Source: Actinomycetes bacterium (GTDB taxonomy: Bacteria > Actinomycetota > Acidimicrobiia > Acidimicrobiales > RAAP-2). From it: a stretch of DNA of 64,000 bases. Below the pieces are notes generated by a model. That model saw only the letters and a list, made by a program, of their open reading frames with translations. It was not told where the DNA came from and ran no database searches. Location: assembly GCA_021791615.1 (NCBI GenBank), contig JAJYWG010000187.1, positions 1 to 64,000 on the forward strand, read 5' to 3'. Positions 1-10,092 of the stretch are shown piece by piece (position 1 is the first letter of the stretch; each line of letters begins with the position of its first letter). The position numbers and the translations under genes were made by a program.

Positions 1-3000
1 GTTCCCGGCGTTCATCGCCGGGCTCAATTGCGGCACCGAGGCGGTCATTCGCCTGCCGGGCTCGGGCGCCGTGTTCCCGGCGTTCATCGCCGGGCTCAAT
101 TGCGGCCAGGCGCGGGTGCTCCCGAAGATCGGGCGGGCCATGTGTTCCCGGCGTTCATCGCCGGGCTCAATTGCGGCGCGTCGGACTTGGCCCCGGAGGC
201 GAGGACGAGGCGGGGTGTTCCCGGCGTTCATCGCCGGGCTCAATTGCGGCCACACTGTCACGGGCCCCGCGTAGCGACCCGGAGGAGTGTTCCCGGCGTT
301 CATCGCCGGGCTCAATTGCGGCTCGTTGGATGGCTGCCGAGTGCTCACGGGTGCGGGGGTGTTCCCGGCGTTCATCGCCGGGCTCAATTGCGGCCTCGAC
401 ATCACCGACACTTGGCAGCGGATGAGGCTGGTGTTCCCGGCGTTCATCGCCGGGCTCAATTGCGGCACGCTGCACTTCAGAGCCACGCTTTCCTGACCCG
501 GTGTTCCCGGCGTTCATCGCCGGGCTCAATTGCGGCCAGGGGAACGCTCGGCTGCCGTGACGAAGCACGTGGTGTTCCCGGCGTTCATCGCCGGGCTCAA
601 TTGCGGCTGAAGCGTGGCGTTGAGTCCGGGGTTGGTCGGCGGTGTGTTCCCGGCGTTCATCGCCGGGCTCAATTGCGGCGAGACGATGAGCGAACCCATC
701 CGGTGTCCGAGGTGGTGTTCCCGGCGTTCATCGCCGGGCTCAATTGCGGCGAGGCAGCGGAGCGCAAGAGCCTGTCCTACACCCGCGTGTTCCCGGCGTT
801 CATCGCCGGGCTCAATTGCGGCTTGAGCGCGCCGAGGGCATTGCGCCGACGGTGCTGTGTTCCCGGCGTTCATCGCCGGGCTCAATTGCGGCCCGCACTC
901 TGGCTCGGGCTCAGCCCCCTCGTCCTCGGGTGTTCCCGGCGTTCATCGCCGGGCTCAATTGCGGCACGCAGCGACGAGCGGGTGTATAATCGAGTCTGTG
1001 TGGTGTTCCCGGCGTTCATCGCCGGGCTCAATTGCGGCTTTTCGCCGATCCCCCAAAAAACGACCTCCTCCCTGTGTTCCCGGCGTTCATCGCCGGGCTC
1101 AATTGCGGCTCTGCAAACCCGCCCTCTGACCTGGACTCGTGGGCTCGTGTTCCCGGCGTTCATCGCCGGGCTCAATTGCGGCTACCGGCTGGAGCGGTCC
1201 TGGTGAAATACGCAATCGTGTTCCCGGCGTTCATCGCCGGGCTCAATTGCGGCTTGGGAATCGGTCCCTGGTCCAAGATTGTCTTGAAGTGTTCCCGGCG
1301 TTCATCGCCGGGCTCAATTGCGGCGTCCACCAGTGGTCTGTGGGCTCAGATGGCGTCCTGTGTTCCCGGCGTTCATCGCCGGGCTCAATTGCGGCCCCGT
1401 GTAGATCCATGCATCCCCGGTGCGGCGCGCCGTGTTCCCGGCGTTCATCGCCGGGCTCAATTGCGGCGACCAGCAATTCACCGGCACGCCGCGGGGACGC
1501 TGGTGTTCCCGGCGTTCATCGCCGGGCTCAATTGCGGCAAGGGCTCGTACCTCGGCTTGCCCGCGGGCGGTCGTGTGTTCCCGGCGTTCATCGCCGGGCT
1601 CAATTGCGGCTAGACGAGACTAGACAGTGCCGTCATGTGGGACTAGTGTTCCCGGCGTTCATCGCCGGGCTCAATTGCGGCCGGTTATACTCATAGGGCG
1701 GGGGAGGCCCCTGAGAAGTGTTCCCGGCGTTCATCGCCGGGCTCAATTGCGGCCTGCCGGACGGCACCTACACAGAGCACTACCTGGAGGTGTTCCCGGC
1801 GTTCATCGCCGGGCTCAATTGCGGCAGGACCACGCTGTCCTGTCCCGCCCCGGCGATCTCGATGTGTTCCCGGCGTTCATCGCCGGGCTCAATTGCGGCA
1901 CCAGCTCGACCACCGTGACGCTCCCTGTCGTCTCGTGTTCCCGGCGTTCATCGCCGGGCTCAATTGCGGCCAGACTGTGACCGGTCCGGCGTATCGCCCC
2001 GGAGGAGCGTGTTCCCGGCGTTCATCGCCGGGCTCAATTGCGGCGCCCTCACGTTCGGCAAGCTGATGGACATGTGGGGCGTGTTCCCGGCGTTCATCGC
2101 CGGGCTCAATTGCGGCTGGCCGCTGGCACTCCCGCTCGCACCGGTGCTGCGGTGTTCCCGGCGTTCATCGCCGGGCTCAATTGCGGCTGCTCGGTCGTCA
2201 TGGACCGGATGTCCGCGGCGGCAGGTGTTCCCGGCGTTCATCGCCGGGCTCAATTGCGGCTACAGGGAGGAGAAAGCGTTCACCGCTTGAAGGGTGTGTT
2301 CCCGGCGTTCATCGCCGGGCTCAATTGCGGCCCCTTGACGATGGTGGCGGCGTCTGCGGTCTGGCCGTGTTCCCGGCGTTCATCGCCGGGCTCAATTGCG
2401 GCGCTGCAATCCAAGCCGTGCCGGTCTGGTCGGCCTAGTGTTCCCGGCGTTCATCGCCGGGCTCAATTGCGGCCTCACCACCGATGGACAGCGCCACCCT
2501 CGGGACCCTGGTGTTCCCGGCGTTCATCGCCGGGCTCAATTGCGGCACGGTGACATCTTCGAGCACGAGGGTGTCGATCTTGTGTTCCCGGCGTTCATCG
2601 CCGGGCTCAATTGCGGCCCGGGATAATCTCACACACGTCGAAGATGACGTGCTGTGTTCCCGGCGTTCATCGCCGGGCTCAATTGCGGCTCCCTGGTGGC
2701 GAATGGTCATCGGTCGAATGTCACGTATTCCCGGCGTTCATCGCCGGGCTCAATTGCGGCCGCACCGGCACCATCGCCTGCTACCCGGATCGGGACGTGT
2801 TCCCGGCGTTCATCGCCGGGCTCAATTGCGGCCAGACGCAGGCGTTGTCGGCGTATGGCCCGAGTGGTGTGTTCCCGGCGTTCATCGCCGGGCTCAATTG
2901 CGGCCCGGGAGCGCTAGCGCTGTCCGCTCGCTGGTGGCAGTGTTCCCGGCGTTCATCGCCGGGCTCAATTGCGGCCGGACGGACGCCCACTCCCCGAGGG

Positions 3001-5905
3001 ACTACGCAGACGTGTTCCCGGCGTTCATCGCCGGGCTCAATTGCGGCCGGTCCCGCTCGACCGCCTCGACTACCTCTGCCACAGCGTGTTCCCGGCGTTC
3101 ATCGCCGGGCTCAATTGCGGCACGTTCCCGTCTCCGGGGACCGGCATGGCCTGGGTTGTGTTCCCGGCGTTCATCGCCGGGCTCAATTGCGGCCGGACGA
3201 AGCGCTGGCAGCAATCCGAGCTGTGCCGGGCGTTCCCGGCGTTCATCGCCGGGCTCAATTGCGGCACAATGACACAATACAAGTACTGGGACGGCTACGG
3301 GGTGTTCCCGGCGTTCATCGCCGGGCTCAATTGCGGCACTGCGGCTATGAGTGTTGTCTTGCCCGGCACCATGGTGTTCCCGGCGTTCATCGCCGGGCTC
3401 AATTGCGGTAGCACAGAGATCGTGCAGAAGGACCCGCCACCGGAGTGTTCCCGGCGTTCATCGCCGGGCTCAATTGCGGCACGAACGTCGGCGACTACAT
3501 CTCGACGGTGATCTTGTGTTCCCGGCGTTCATCGCCGGGCTCAATTGCGGCTTGTAGCCGTAGAACCGGGCCATCTCACGGGGCCACGTGTTCCCGGCGT
3601 TCATCGCCGGGCTCAATTGCGGCCCTGCGGATCCCGGGCATACCTGCGAGCTGGTCGAGTGTTCCCGGCGTTCATCGCCGGGCTCAATTGCGGCCACCTG
3701 CACAGTATCACATGAGGGTTGTAAACCCAGTGTTCCCGGCGTTCATCGCCGGGCTCAATTGCGGCCCACAACGGGGCGGGATTCACGGCTCTGGCCGAGG
3801 CGTGTTCCCGGCGTTCATCGCCGGGCTCAATTGCGGCAGCAACGGCTACGGCTCCGGCGACGGTTACGGTGTTCCCGGCGTTCATCGCCGGGCTCAATTG
3901 CGGCCAGTTGCGCGGTCAGTCGTGGGGGTCCGCCTCGAAGTGTTCCCGGCGTTCATCGCCGGGCTCAATTGCGGCAGGGTACGGACGCAAGCCGCGCACG
4001 AGTCCGAGGCGGTGTTCCCGGCGTTCATCGCCGGGCTCAATTGCGGCCCGCGGGTCTCGCCTCCCCCGGCTCCCGGCACCCGTGTGTTCCCGGCGTTCAT
4101 CGCCGGGCTCAATTGCGGCGCACGGGATGGTCCTGGGGCAGCTCCGGGTGCGAGGGTGTTCCCGGCGTTCATCGCCGGGCTCAATTGCGGCGTGATGTTT
4201 GCCAGCTCGACGGTCTGCGCGATGCCGGTGTTCCCGGCGTTCATCGCCGGGCTCAATTGCGGCGCTAGCGCTCCCCTGATGTTGCCCGGAGCGCTAGCGG
4301 TGTTCCCGGCGTTCATCGCCGGGCTCAATTGCGGCCTCCCATCCTGACCGTATAAGTCGGGAACCTCCTTGTGTTCCCGGCGTTCATCGCCGGGCTCAAT
4401 TGCGGCGCGATAGCTCCCCTGATGTTGCCCGGAGCGCTAGCGTGTTCCCGGCGTTCATCGCCGGGCTCAATTGCGGCGTCCGCCCGGTCGAGGGGACACT
4501 CGCGTACGTGGAGTGTTCCCGGCGTTCATCGCCGGGCTCAATTGCGGCGAGTCGCTGCGCCTCGTCAGCACTCATGACTGCGGAGTGTTCCCGGCGTTCA
4601 TCGCCGGGCTCAATTGCGGCGTGATGATCGGCTCTCCGGACGGGTCTGTCAGGGCGTGTTCCCGGCGTTCATCGCCGGGCTCAATTGCGGCTTGGTGTCG
4701 ATGTCGACCCGGCTCCGGTCCTGAAGGTGTTCCCGGCGTTCATCGCCGGGCTCAATTGCGGCGAGAGAAGCTGGCCGACCTGACCGCGGGGAAGGCCAAG
4801 TGTTCCCGGCGTTCATCGCCGGGCTCAATTCCGGCGCGTAGGTAGGTTCGATTCCTACCGTGGGCGCTACGTGTTCCCGGCGTTCATCGCCGGGCTCAAT
4901 TGCGGCCAGGGGGAGCGAGCGCACGGTGCCCTTTCCCACCACGTGTTCCCGGCGTTCATCGCCGGGCTCAATTGCGGCAACACTCCGCCGCTCTTGCCTG
5001 TCCCCGTTTCGGTGTGTTCCCGGCGTTCATCGCCGGGCTCAATTGCGGCCCGCTCACCGGGCGCAAGATGCGCACGTAGGTGTTGAGGTGTTCCCGGCGT
5101 TCATCGCCGGGCTCAATTGCGGCCAGTCCACCAAGTGCGAACCCCATATGGCGTCTGCGTGTTCCCGGCGTTCATCGCCGGGCTCAATTGCGGCTCTTCG
5201 GCGTGGCTGAGATCATCCCAGTTAGCGTGGTGTTCCCGGCGTTCATCGCCGGGCTCAATTGCGGCTGATGGCGCTCGCGCCTGCCTGGACCAAGCCCCTC
5301 GTGTTCCCGGCGTTCATCGCCGGGCTCAATTGCGGCTTGGAATCCTTGGCTAACCTCGGCTACCTGTCTGAGGTGTTCCCGGCGTTCATCGCCGGGCTCA
5401 ATTGCGGCACCGACGACGGAGCGCGGTCGGCCTTCTTCTTCGCGTGTTCCCGGCGTTCATCGCCGGGCTCAATTGCGGCTTCGCCACCGACCGTGATCCC
5501 GAAGACGTGGTGAAGTGTTCCCGGCGTTCATCGCCGGGCTCAATTGCGGCACGATCCAGTTCTCGGGGACCGGCAAGGTCACCCTGTGTTCCCGGCGTTC
5601 ATCGCCGGGCTCAATTGCGGCGCGGTCGACCGCCGAGGCGACGACGAGACCCCGGAGTGTTCCCGGCGTTCATCGCCGGGCTCCATTGCGGCAACATCAC
5701 CACGCACGCCGACAGCATCCAAGGGATGTGTTCCCGGCGTTCATCGCCGGGCTCAATTGCGGCCTCGCCACGAGCGTGAGATGCCCTTCGTGCACCCGTG
5801 TTCCCGGCGGTCATCTCCGGGCTCAATTGCGGCGTCGTCCAGTGGTGCATGTGGTCTGACTTGCCTGAGGTGTTCCCGGCGGTCATCGCCGGGCTCAATT
5901 ACGGC
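1..5905 (+). CRISPR. Large CRISPR array, 83 repeats and 82 spacers, truncated at left edge
   Basis: The repeat is 36 nt. It begins GTGTTCCCGGCG, has a perfect 7-bp stem CCCGGCG/CGCCGGG around a TTCAT loop, and ends CTCAATTGCGGC. The first copy lacks its first two bases because of the window edge. Spacers are 31-38 nt, mostly 35-36. Almost all repeats are identical. Variants are at 2725 (G3A), 3230 (T2C), 3374 (C36T), 4800 (G32C), 5657 (A28C), 5798 (T13G and G19T) and 5870 (T13G and G32A). The three worst lie at the right end, so that is the leader-distal end and transcription is probably rightward. No cas genes are visible, so the subtype cannot be assigned. Long ORFs across the array are artefacts of a stop-free 36-nt repeat. 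Confidence 0.98.
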
Positions 5906-6133
5906 GTCGCTGTGGAAATCCACACGCGTGCTGAAGCCGCCGTGACACGGACGCCTGGTGCAGTTGGCGCTATTCCATTCGTGAAAGAGGGGCAATCTCG
6001 AAGTGCGTCTACGAGCGCCCGCCCTCCGAGATTGGCAGCGTGGCGCTCATGAGGGGAAGGTGCCAGTGGCGTCCCATCTGGAGGCAGGTCGCCAGAGGCG
6101 GGGAAGTGCGTTGCAGAGCCGCCGACCCGGTGC
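5906..6133. other. Non-coding flank between CRISPR trailer end and PIG-L gene
   Basis: Sequence after the last degenerate repeat. I see no further repeat copy, RNA gene or convincing ORF; the short ORFs that cross it are antisense extensions of the neighbouring gene. Confidence 0.6.
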
Positions 6134-6943
6134 TCAGACCAGGTCGGCCAGCACCTCCCAGCCCCGGGGAGGAGGTGCCAGGCGCCAGTACTGCTCGGGC
6201 ACCCGGGCCGCCATCCGCTCGGAGAGCGCATGGTCGCGTTCCAAGGGCGCGATCTGACTGGAGTAGCACCAGATCGCCCGGCGCTTGCGGTCTACGTCCT
6301 CCTCGTGGGGGATGATCGCCGGGGTCGGCCAAGGTTGGCGCCGGAGGAGCCGGGCCACTCGCCAGGCCAGGAGGCCGGGGATGTGCTTGTAGCCGTGGTC
6401 CTCGTAGCAGAACCAGGCGAGATGACCCATCTCCCGCATCACGAGCAGCGAGGCCTCGTGGGTCACGTCGTGATCGGGGTTGCCCAGTCCCATCGGGAAG
6501 AACACCGCCGTCGGGCCCACCTCGGCCAAAGCGGCGTGCAGCACCGGCGCGATCTTCTCGGCAGTCGGCCGTTGCTCGGTCTCGAGGTACTGGTGGTCGG
6601 CAAAGTCCAGCCACCGGTGCTCTGCTGTGAGCACCGCCATGGCCCGGCAGTCCTCTTCCCGGCGGACCTCCACCACGTCGTCACCGGGTCCGAACCCGCC
6701 GGCGGCATCCCACGGCGAAGGCACCGCGGGGTAGGCCGGTGGTTTTCCAGCCATGACCGTGATCACGGTCGTCCCTGGATAGCTCGCGATGAGGTAGCCA
6801 GCGCCCATTGCGGCGTCGTCGAAATGCGGCGAGATCACGACCAAGGTGTCGAGCGCGCCGGGCTCGACGATGCCCCAGGTGGGCTCGGCGATCTGCCTGT
6901 CGTCTCCGTGCGCGCCTCGAGGAGTGCCGGCGTGCTCGGTCAT
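6134..6943 (-). CDS. PIG-L (LmbE-like) family deacetylase
   Basis: A 269-residue protein with the fold-defining motifs of zinc-dependent N-acetylglucosaminyl deacetylases. The first motif is SPHFDDAAMG at residues 38-47, a variant of the usual AHPDDE. The second is NPDHDVTH at 155-162, whose two histidines would complete the metal site. Family members de-N-acetylate GlcNAc-containing lipids, mycothiol precursors or glycans. The last motif-1 residue is Ala instead of the usual Glu, so substrate or activity may differ from MshB. It is the last gene of a minus-strand run, 17 nt after the SEC-C gene, and may be cotranscribed with it. The exact substrate cannot be read from the sequence. Confidence 0.85.
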   Translation of the reverse strand: MTEHAGTPRGAHGDDRQIAEPTWGIVEPGALDTLVVISPHFDDAAMGAGYLIASYPGTTVITVMAGKPPAYPAVPSPWDAAGGFGPGDDVVEVRREEDCRAMAVLTAEHRWLDFADHQYLETEQRPTAEKIAPVLHAALAEVGPTAVFFPMGLGNPDHDVTHEASLLVMREMGHLAWFCYEDHGYKHIPGLLAWRVARLLRRQPWPTPAIIPHEEDVDRKRRAIWCYSSQIAPLERDHALSERMAARVPEQYWRLAPPPRGWEVLADLV

Positions 6944-6960
6944 GGCTTCAAGATTCCGGT

Positions 6961-9900
6961 TTACCGCTCGAGCTTGACCAGGCCGAGCAGCTCGCGCAGT
7001 CGTGCCGTCCGCATGGTGAAGGTCGGCTTCTCCTCTCCGCCTCCCTTGTAATCCTCGAAGCTGCGCAGCAGCCGTTCGAGGGTCTCCCGTCGGCTCGGAT
7101 CGGCGGCAGCCTGTCGCGGGGTCAGCCCACCCAGTGCGGGGATCTTGTCATCGCACCAGCGTTCCTCGTAGCGCGAGCGGAGCTCCTCCATGGCCGCCAT
7201 TGTCTCGGGGCCGAGCTCCGGGGCGGAAGGGGGCGCACCGTTTGGCTCGGGGAGGAGGGAGCGGGCCGTGGTCAAGTCGTCCATCGTGGACATGGGCAAC
7301 GACGTCTGGCGGAGGACCTCGAGGGGACCGATCGCGTCGTTGAGCAGACCGAGGACGCGATCCATCCTGGCCTCGCTGTTGGCTTCGATGGTGAGCTCGT
7401 TGTCGGCGAGTTGGAGCTTGGCCCGCAGGATTCGTTCGCCGTCTCCGATGTCGTGCAGCTCGTGCCAGACCCTGCTTGTCCCGTCGGCCTCCGAGTCCCC
7501 TGCCTCCGAGTCCCCTGACTTGGAGTCCCCTGCCCCGGAGTCCCCTGCCCCGGAGTCCCCTGCCTCCGAGTCCCCTGTCGGTGGCTCGCTCTCGTAGTAG
7601 CGGTCCAGGGTGTCCACCATCGCGGCCCGGTCGGGGACGGCGACGACGGTCGTCTGGAAGGTGAGCGGTTCGCCCTCACGGTTGGAGAGCGTTGGTGGGC
7701 GCTCGCACCGGGCGATATAGGCCGCGATCTCCATTGCATCGCCGTCGTCCAGCAGGTCGAGCACCTCAGCCTCTCGCCCCGGGAACACGGAGAACAACCC
7801 CCCAAGGAAGCGGTACCCGGTCCCTACCGGTACCGCCCGCCCGCAGACGACCATCCCGGCCTGAGCCTGCCTGCTGAACGACTTGTCCTCGACCGCGAGG
7901 GTCTCGGCAGATCTGAGGTCGCGTACAGTGACGCCTTCACCCGGGCGGGCGCTCTCGACCTCGTAGAGCGTCCTGTCCGTGAGCTCCCACGACTGGGCCA
8001 TGAGCACCTCGTCGGGCGGGAGGAGCGGCGCGCGCGCTGCCAAGAACCGGTCGAACCACCCCATCTCGGCCAGCACCAGGTCCAAAGTCAGCGGGTCTCG
8101 TGCGGCCTGCTGCACCGCCGGACTCTGCAAGACGTCGTCGGTCAAGTCGTCGGATGTGAGGAGGTCGGCCCGGGCAAGCACCACCGCGATCAGGTCGGAC
8201 TTTGCCTCGGAGCCGCCAAAGTGGACGAACTTCGTTGCCTTGTGGATGAGCCAATCGACGCGCTCTTCGAGCGGCACGGTGGCATTCCGGCCCGCGTGGC
8301 AGTGCTTGAACTTCCTCCCTGAACCGCACCAGCACGGTGTGTTGCGGCCGATTGATCGCGGCGCGGTGTCGACGTGGCGTCGAGCGCGCTCGATGATCTC
8401 GATGTCCGGACTGCCCTGCCCTTCCTCCTCGAGCCGGCGGTAGAGCTTCAATGCGCCATCGGCGTCACCGCGGTCCGAGCGGTACCAGGCAAGCCGCTCG
8501 ACGCCGGGCAGCCAACGCGAGTCGGCCTCGACGGCGATCTCGAGTGAGGCGTGGGCGGCGAGCGGATCGTTGCGAGCCTCGGCGGCGATTGCCTCGAGGT
8601 ACCGGGCCGCGGCTTGGTGCTGCGGGGCCGAGGCCCGATGGACGAGGAGGCGGGCAAACGCTGCGAGCTTGTCGATGCCCTCTTCATCGGCGTTCGCTTC
8701 GGCGAGGACCTCGTCGACGGCAATGTCGACGAGGTCGGGATCGGCGAGCGTCTCGAGCAGGGGACGCACGAGGTGGGGTGAACTGTCCGTGTCGACCATC
8801 GCGTTGACCAGGACCGCGATCCGCTTGGCTGCGCTCGGATCGTCATCGAGACGCCCGAAGATCCTCGACCAGCGTCTCAGGGAGCGAGCATCGCTCCACA
8901 GTTCTTCGTCGTCGGCGACCAATGCTCCGCGGATCTCGAGCCCGATCTCGTCGAGCAGGCGACCCAGGGGTGGGAGCGGCGTGGTGAAGGCCTCGGGGTC
9001 GTCGGCAAGCGCGGCGATCACGACTGCGTCGATCTCTTGAGGGAGGCCGTCCTCTTGCGCACCCAGCTCGTACGCTGCTCTCAAGAGGTCGCACACTGCC
9101 GGATCGACGATCGGCACGGCGTCGAGCACGCTGATGTGTACGGTGTCGCCACGCCGGCGTACCGCCAGCGTGTCACCTTCCGAGAACGCGCCGAGCCATC
9201 CTTCGGGGCCGTGCCAGATCGTCGATGGGACGTGAGATGTGCGTGACGAGAACTCGTCCACATGGACGTCTACCAACTGCTCCTCGCTCTTGCGACCGTC
9301 ATCGCCGCCTGGCAGCGCCACCGCGAATGCGTCGTCCACCGCGAGCAGCGCGAGGTCGGGGGTCGCGTCGATGGCGTCGACGGCGATCTCTCTTTCCGTA
9401 AGCACGTGGGTGAGCACAATCCCAGCGGTGATCGATCGTCGGTTCACCACCCGGTCTCCTGGCAGCAGTGCAAGGTCTTCGTTCTTGGTCACCAATGCGT
9501 CGAAGACCGCGTCGATCATTGTGCTGAAGGGCATCTGATCCAATGGCAGGTCGAGTGAGACGGTCACCTCCTCCAAGAGCTGCTCGATGGACGAGACGCG
9601 GACCTTTTCGGCCGCCGCCAAGAACGCCGTGGCGATCTCGGCCGGTTCCGGCGGTGGCAGCAGTTCGAGCACCGTGCAGTAGGCGTCGAGGTTGAACCTC
9701 GGGCCCCCATCCCCACTGGCTCCATCCCCATCGGCTCCGTCCCCGTCGGCTCCGTCCCCGTCACCAGCTTCGGCCTTGGCGACGCTTTTCACAAAACCCA
9801 AGAGCGCTCGCGTGAGAAGGGAACCAGCGACCCGCTCCTCCATGTCAGTGCCGAGCATCCGTTCGGCCGCAGCGCGCACCGCGGGTGGATCGCCAGCGAC

Positions 9901-10092
9901 GATCTGGAACGCGACACACCGGCAGAGGAGGTCGTGCTCGTGGGCGCGCAAACGGCGGTCGGTGAAGTCTCCTTCCCGAGCACGTACGACGGCGAGGACG
10001 TCGTCGATGCCCGTCGCGACGCCGTCGTCGAGACCCGCGTCCGCGAGGGTGGGGAACAGCGCAGTGATCAGGTCGAGAGGATCACGGGCCAT
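6961..10092 (-). CDS. Large cytosolic SEC-C motif protein of unknown function
   Basis: A 1043-residue protein with no signal peptide or membrane segment. A SEC-C zinc motif, PCWCGSGRKFKHCH, lies near residues 585-598; this motif is known from the SecA C-terminus and many stand-alone proteins. Acidic low-complexity inserts built from 15-nt repeats occur near residues 109-128 and 838-867. The C-terminal LGGLTPRQAAADP segment resembles a short motif seen in SEC-C and Xre/MbcA-type proteins. I chose the ATG at 10092: it overlaps the end of the upstream cydC-like gene by 11 nt, implying translational coupling, and the residues added by the longer ORF are an antisense-like Arg/Ser run. Function is unknown. 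Confidence 0.8.
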   Translation of the reverse strand: MARDPLDLITALFPTLADAGLDDGVATGIDDVLAVVRAREGDFTDRRLRAHEHDLLCRCVAFQIVAGDPPAVRAAAERMLGTDMEERVAGSLLTRALLGFVKSVAKAEAGDGDGADGDGADGDGASGDGGPRFNLDAYCTVLELLPPPEPAEIATAFLAAAEKVRVSSIEQLLEEVTVSLDLPLDQMPFSTMIDAVFDALVTKNEDLALLPGDRVVNRRSITAGIVLTHVLTEREIAVDAIDATPDLALLAVDDAFAVALPGGDDGRKSEEQLVDVHVDEFSSRTSHVPSTIWHGPEGWLGAFSEGDTLAVRRRGDTVHISVLDAVPIVDPAVCDLLRAAYELGAQEDGLPQEIDAVVIAALADDPEAFTTPLPPLGRLLDEIGLEIRGALVADDEELWSDARSLRRWSRIFGRLDDDPSAAKRIAVLVNAMVDTDSSPHLVRPLLETLADPDLVDIAVDEVLAEANADEEGIDKLAAFARLLVHRASAPQHQAAARYLEAIAAEARNDPLAAHASLEIAVEADSRWLPGVERLAWYRSDRGDADGALKLYRRLEEEGQGSPDIEIIERARRHVDTAPRSIGRNTPCWCGSGRKFKHCHAGRNATVPLEERVDWLIHKATKFVHFGGSEAKSDLIAVVLARADLLTSDDLTDDVLQSPAVQQAARDPLTLDLVLAEMGWFDRFLAARAPLLPPDEVLMAQSWELTDRTLYEVESARPGEGVTVRDLRSAETLAVEDKSFSRQAQAGMVVCGRAVPVGTGYRFLGGLFSVFPGREAEVLDLLDDGDAMEIAAYIARCERPPTLSNREGEPLTFQTTVVAVPDRAAMVDTLDRYYESEPPTGDSEAGDSGAGDSGAGDSKSGDSEAGDSEADGTSRVWHELHDIGDGERILRAKLQLADNELTIEANSEARMDRVLGLLNDAIGPLEVLRQTSLPMSTMDDLTTARSLLPEPNGAPPSAPELGPETMAAMEELRSRYEERWCDDKIPALGGLTPRQAAADPSRRETLERLLRSFEDYKGGGEEKPTFTMRTARLRELLGLVKLER
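7490..7579 (-). repeat. Six in-frame 15-nt tandem repeats in the SEC-C gene
   Basis: Six consecutive 15-nt units (core GAGTCCCCTG on the plus strand) start at 7490, 7505, 7520, 7535, 7550 and 7565. On the coding strand each gives five residues of the type GDSEA or GDSGA. Copies differ at only a few bases, so the expansion is fairly recent. Confidence 0.9.
9707..9766 (-). repeat. Four in-frame 15-nt tandem repeats in the SEC-C gene
   Basis: Four 15-nt units (9707, 9722, 9737, 9752) of the form CCRTCCCCRTCGGCT on the plus strand encode GDGAD-type pentapeptides. This is a second, unrelated repeat expansion in the same gene. Confidence 0.85.

Noticed and set aside
4836..4870. A tRNA gene in the CRISPR array
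   Set aside because: Only the T-arm and part of the acceptor stem are present inside a normal-length spacer; D-arm and anticodon arm are absent.
28..5859. Many long ORFs on both strands in the first 6 kb
   Set aside because: They contain the translated 36-nt CRISPR repeat over and over (FPAFIAGLNCG and its other frames) and arise because the repeat has no stop in several frames.
5906..6133. Further degenerate CRISPR repeats after the last one called
   Set aside because: No segment matches the stem or the CTCAATTGCGGC end.
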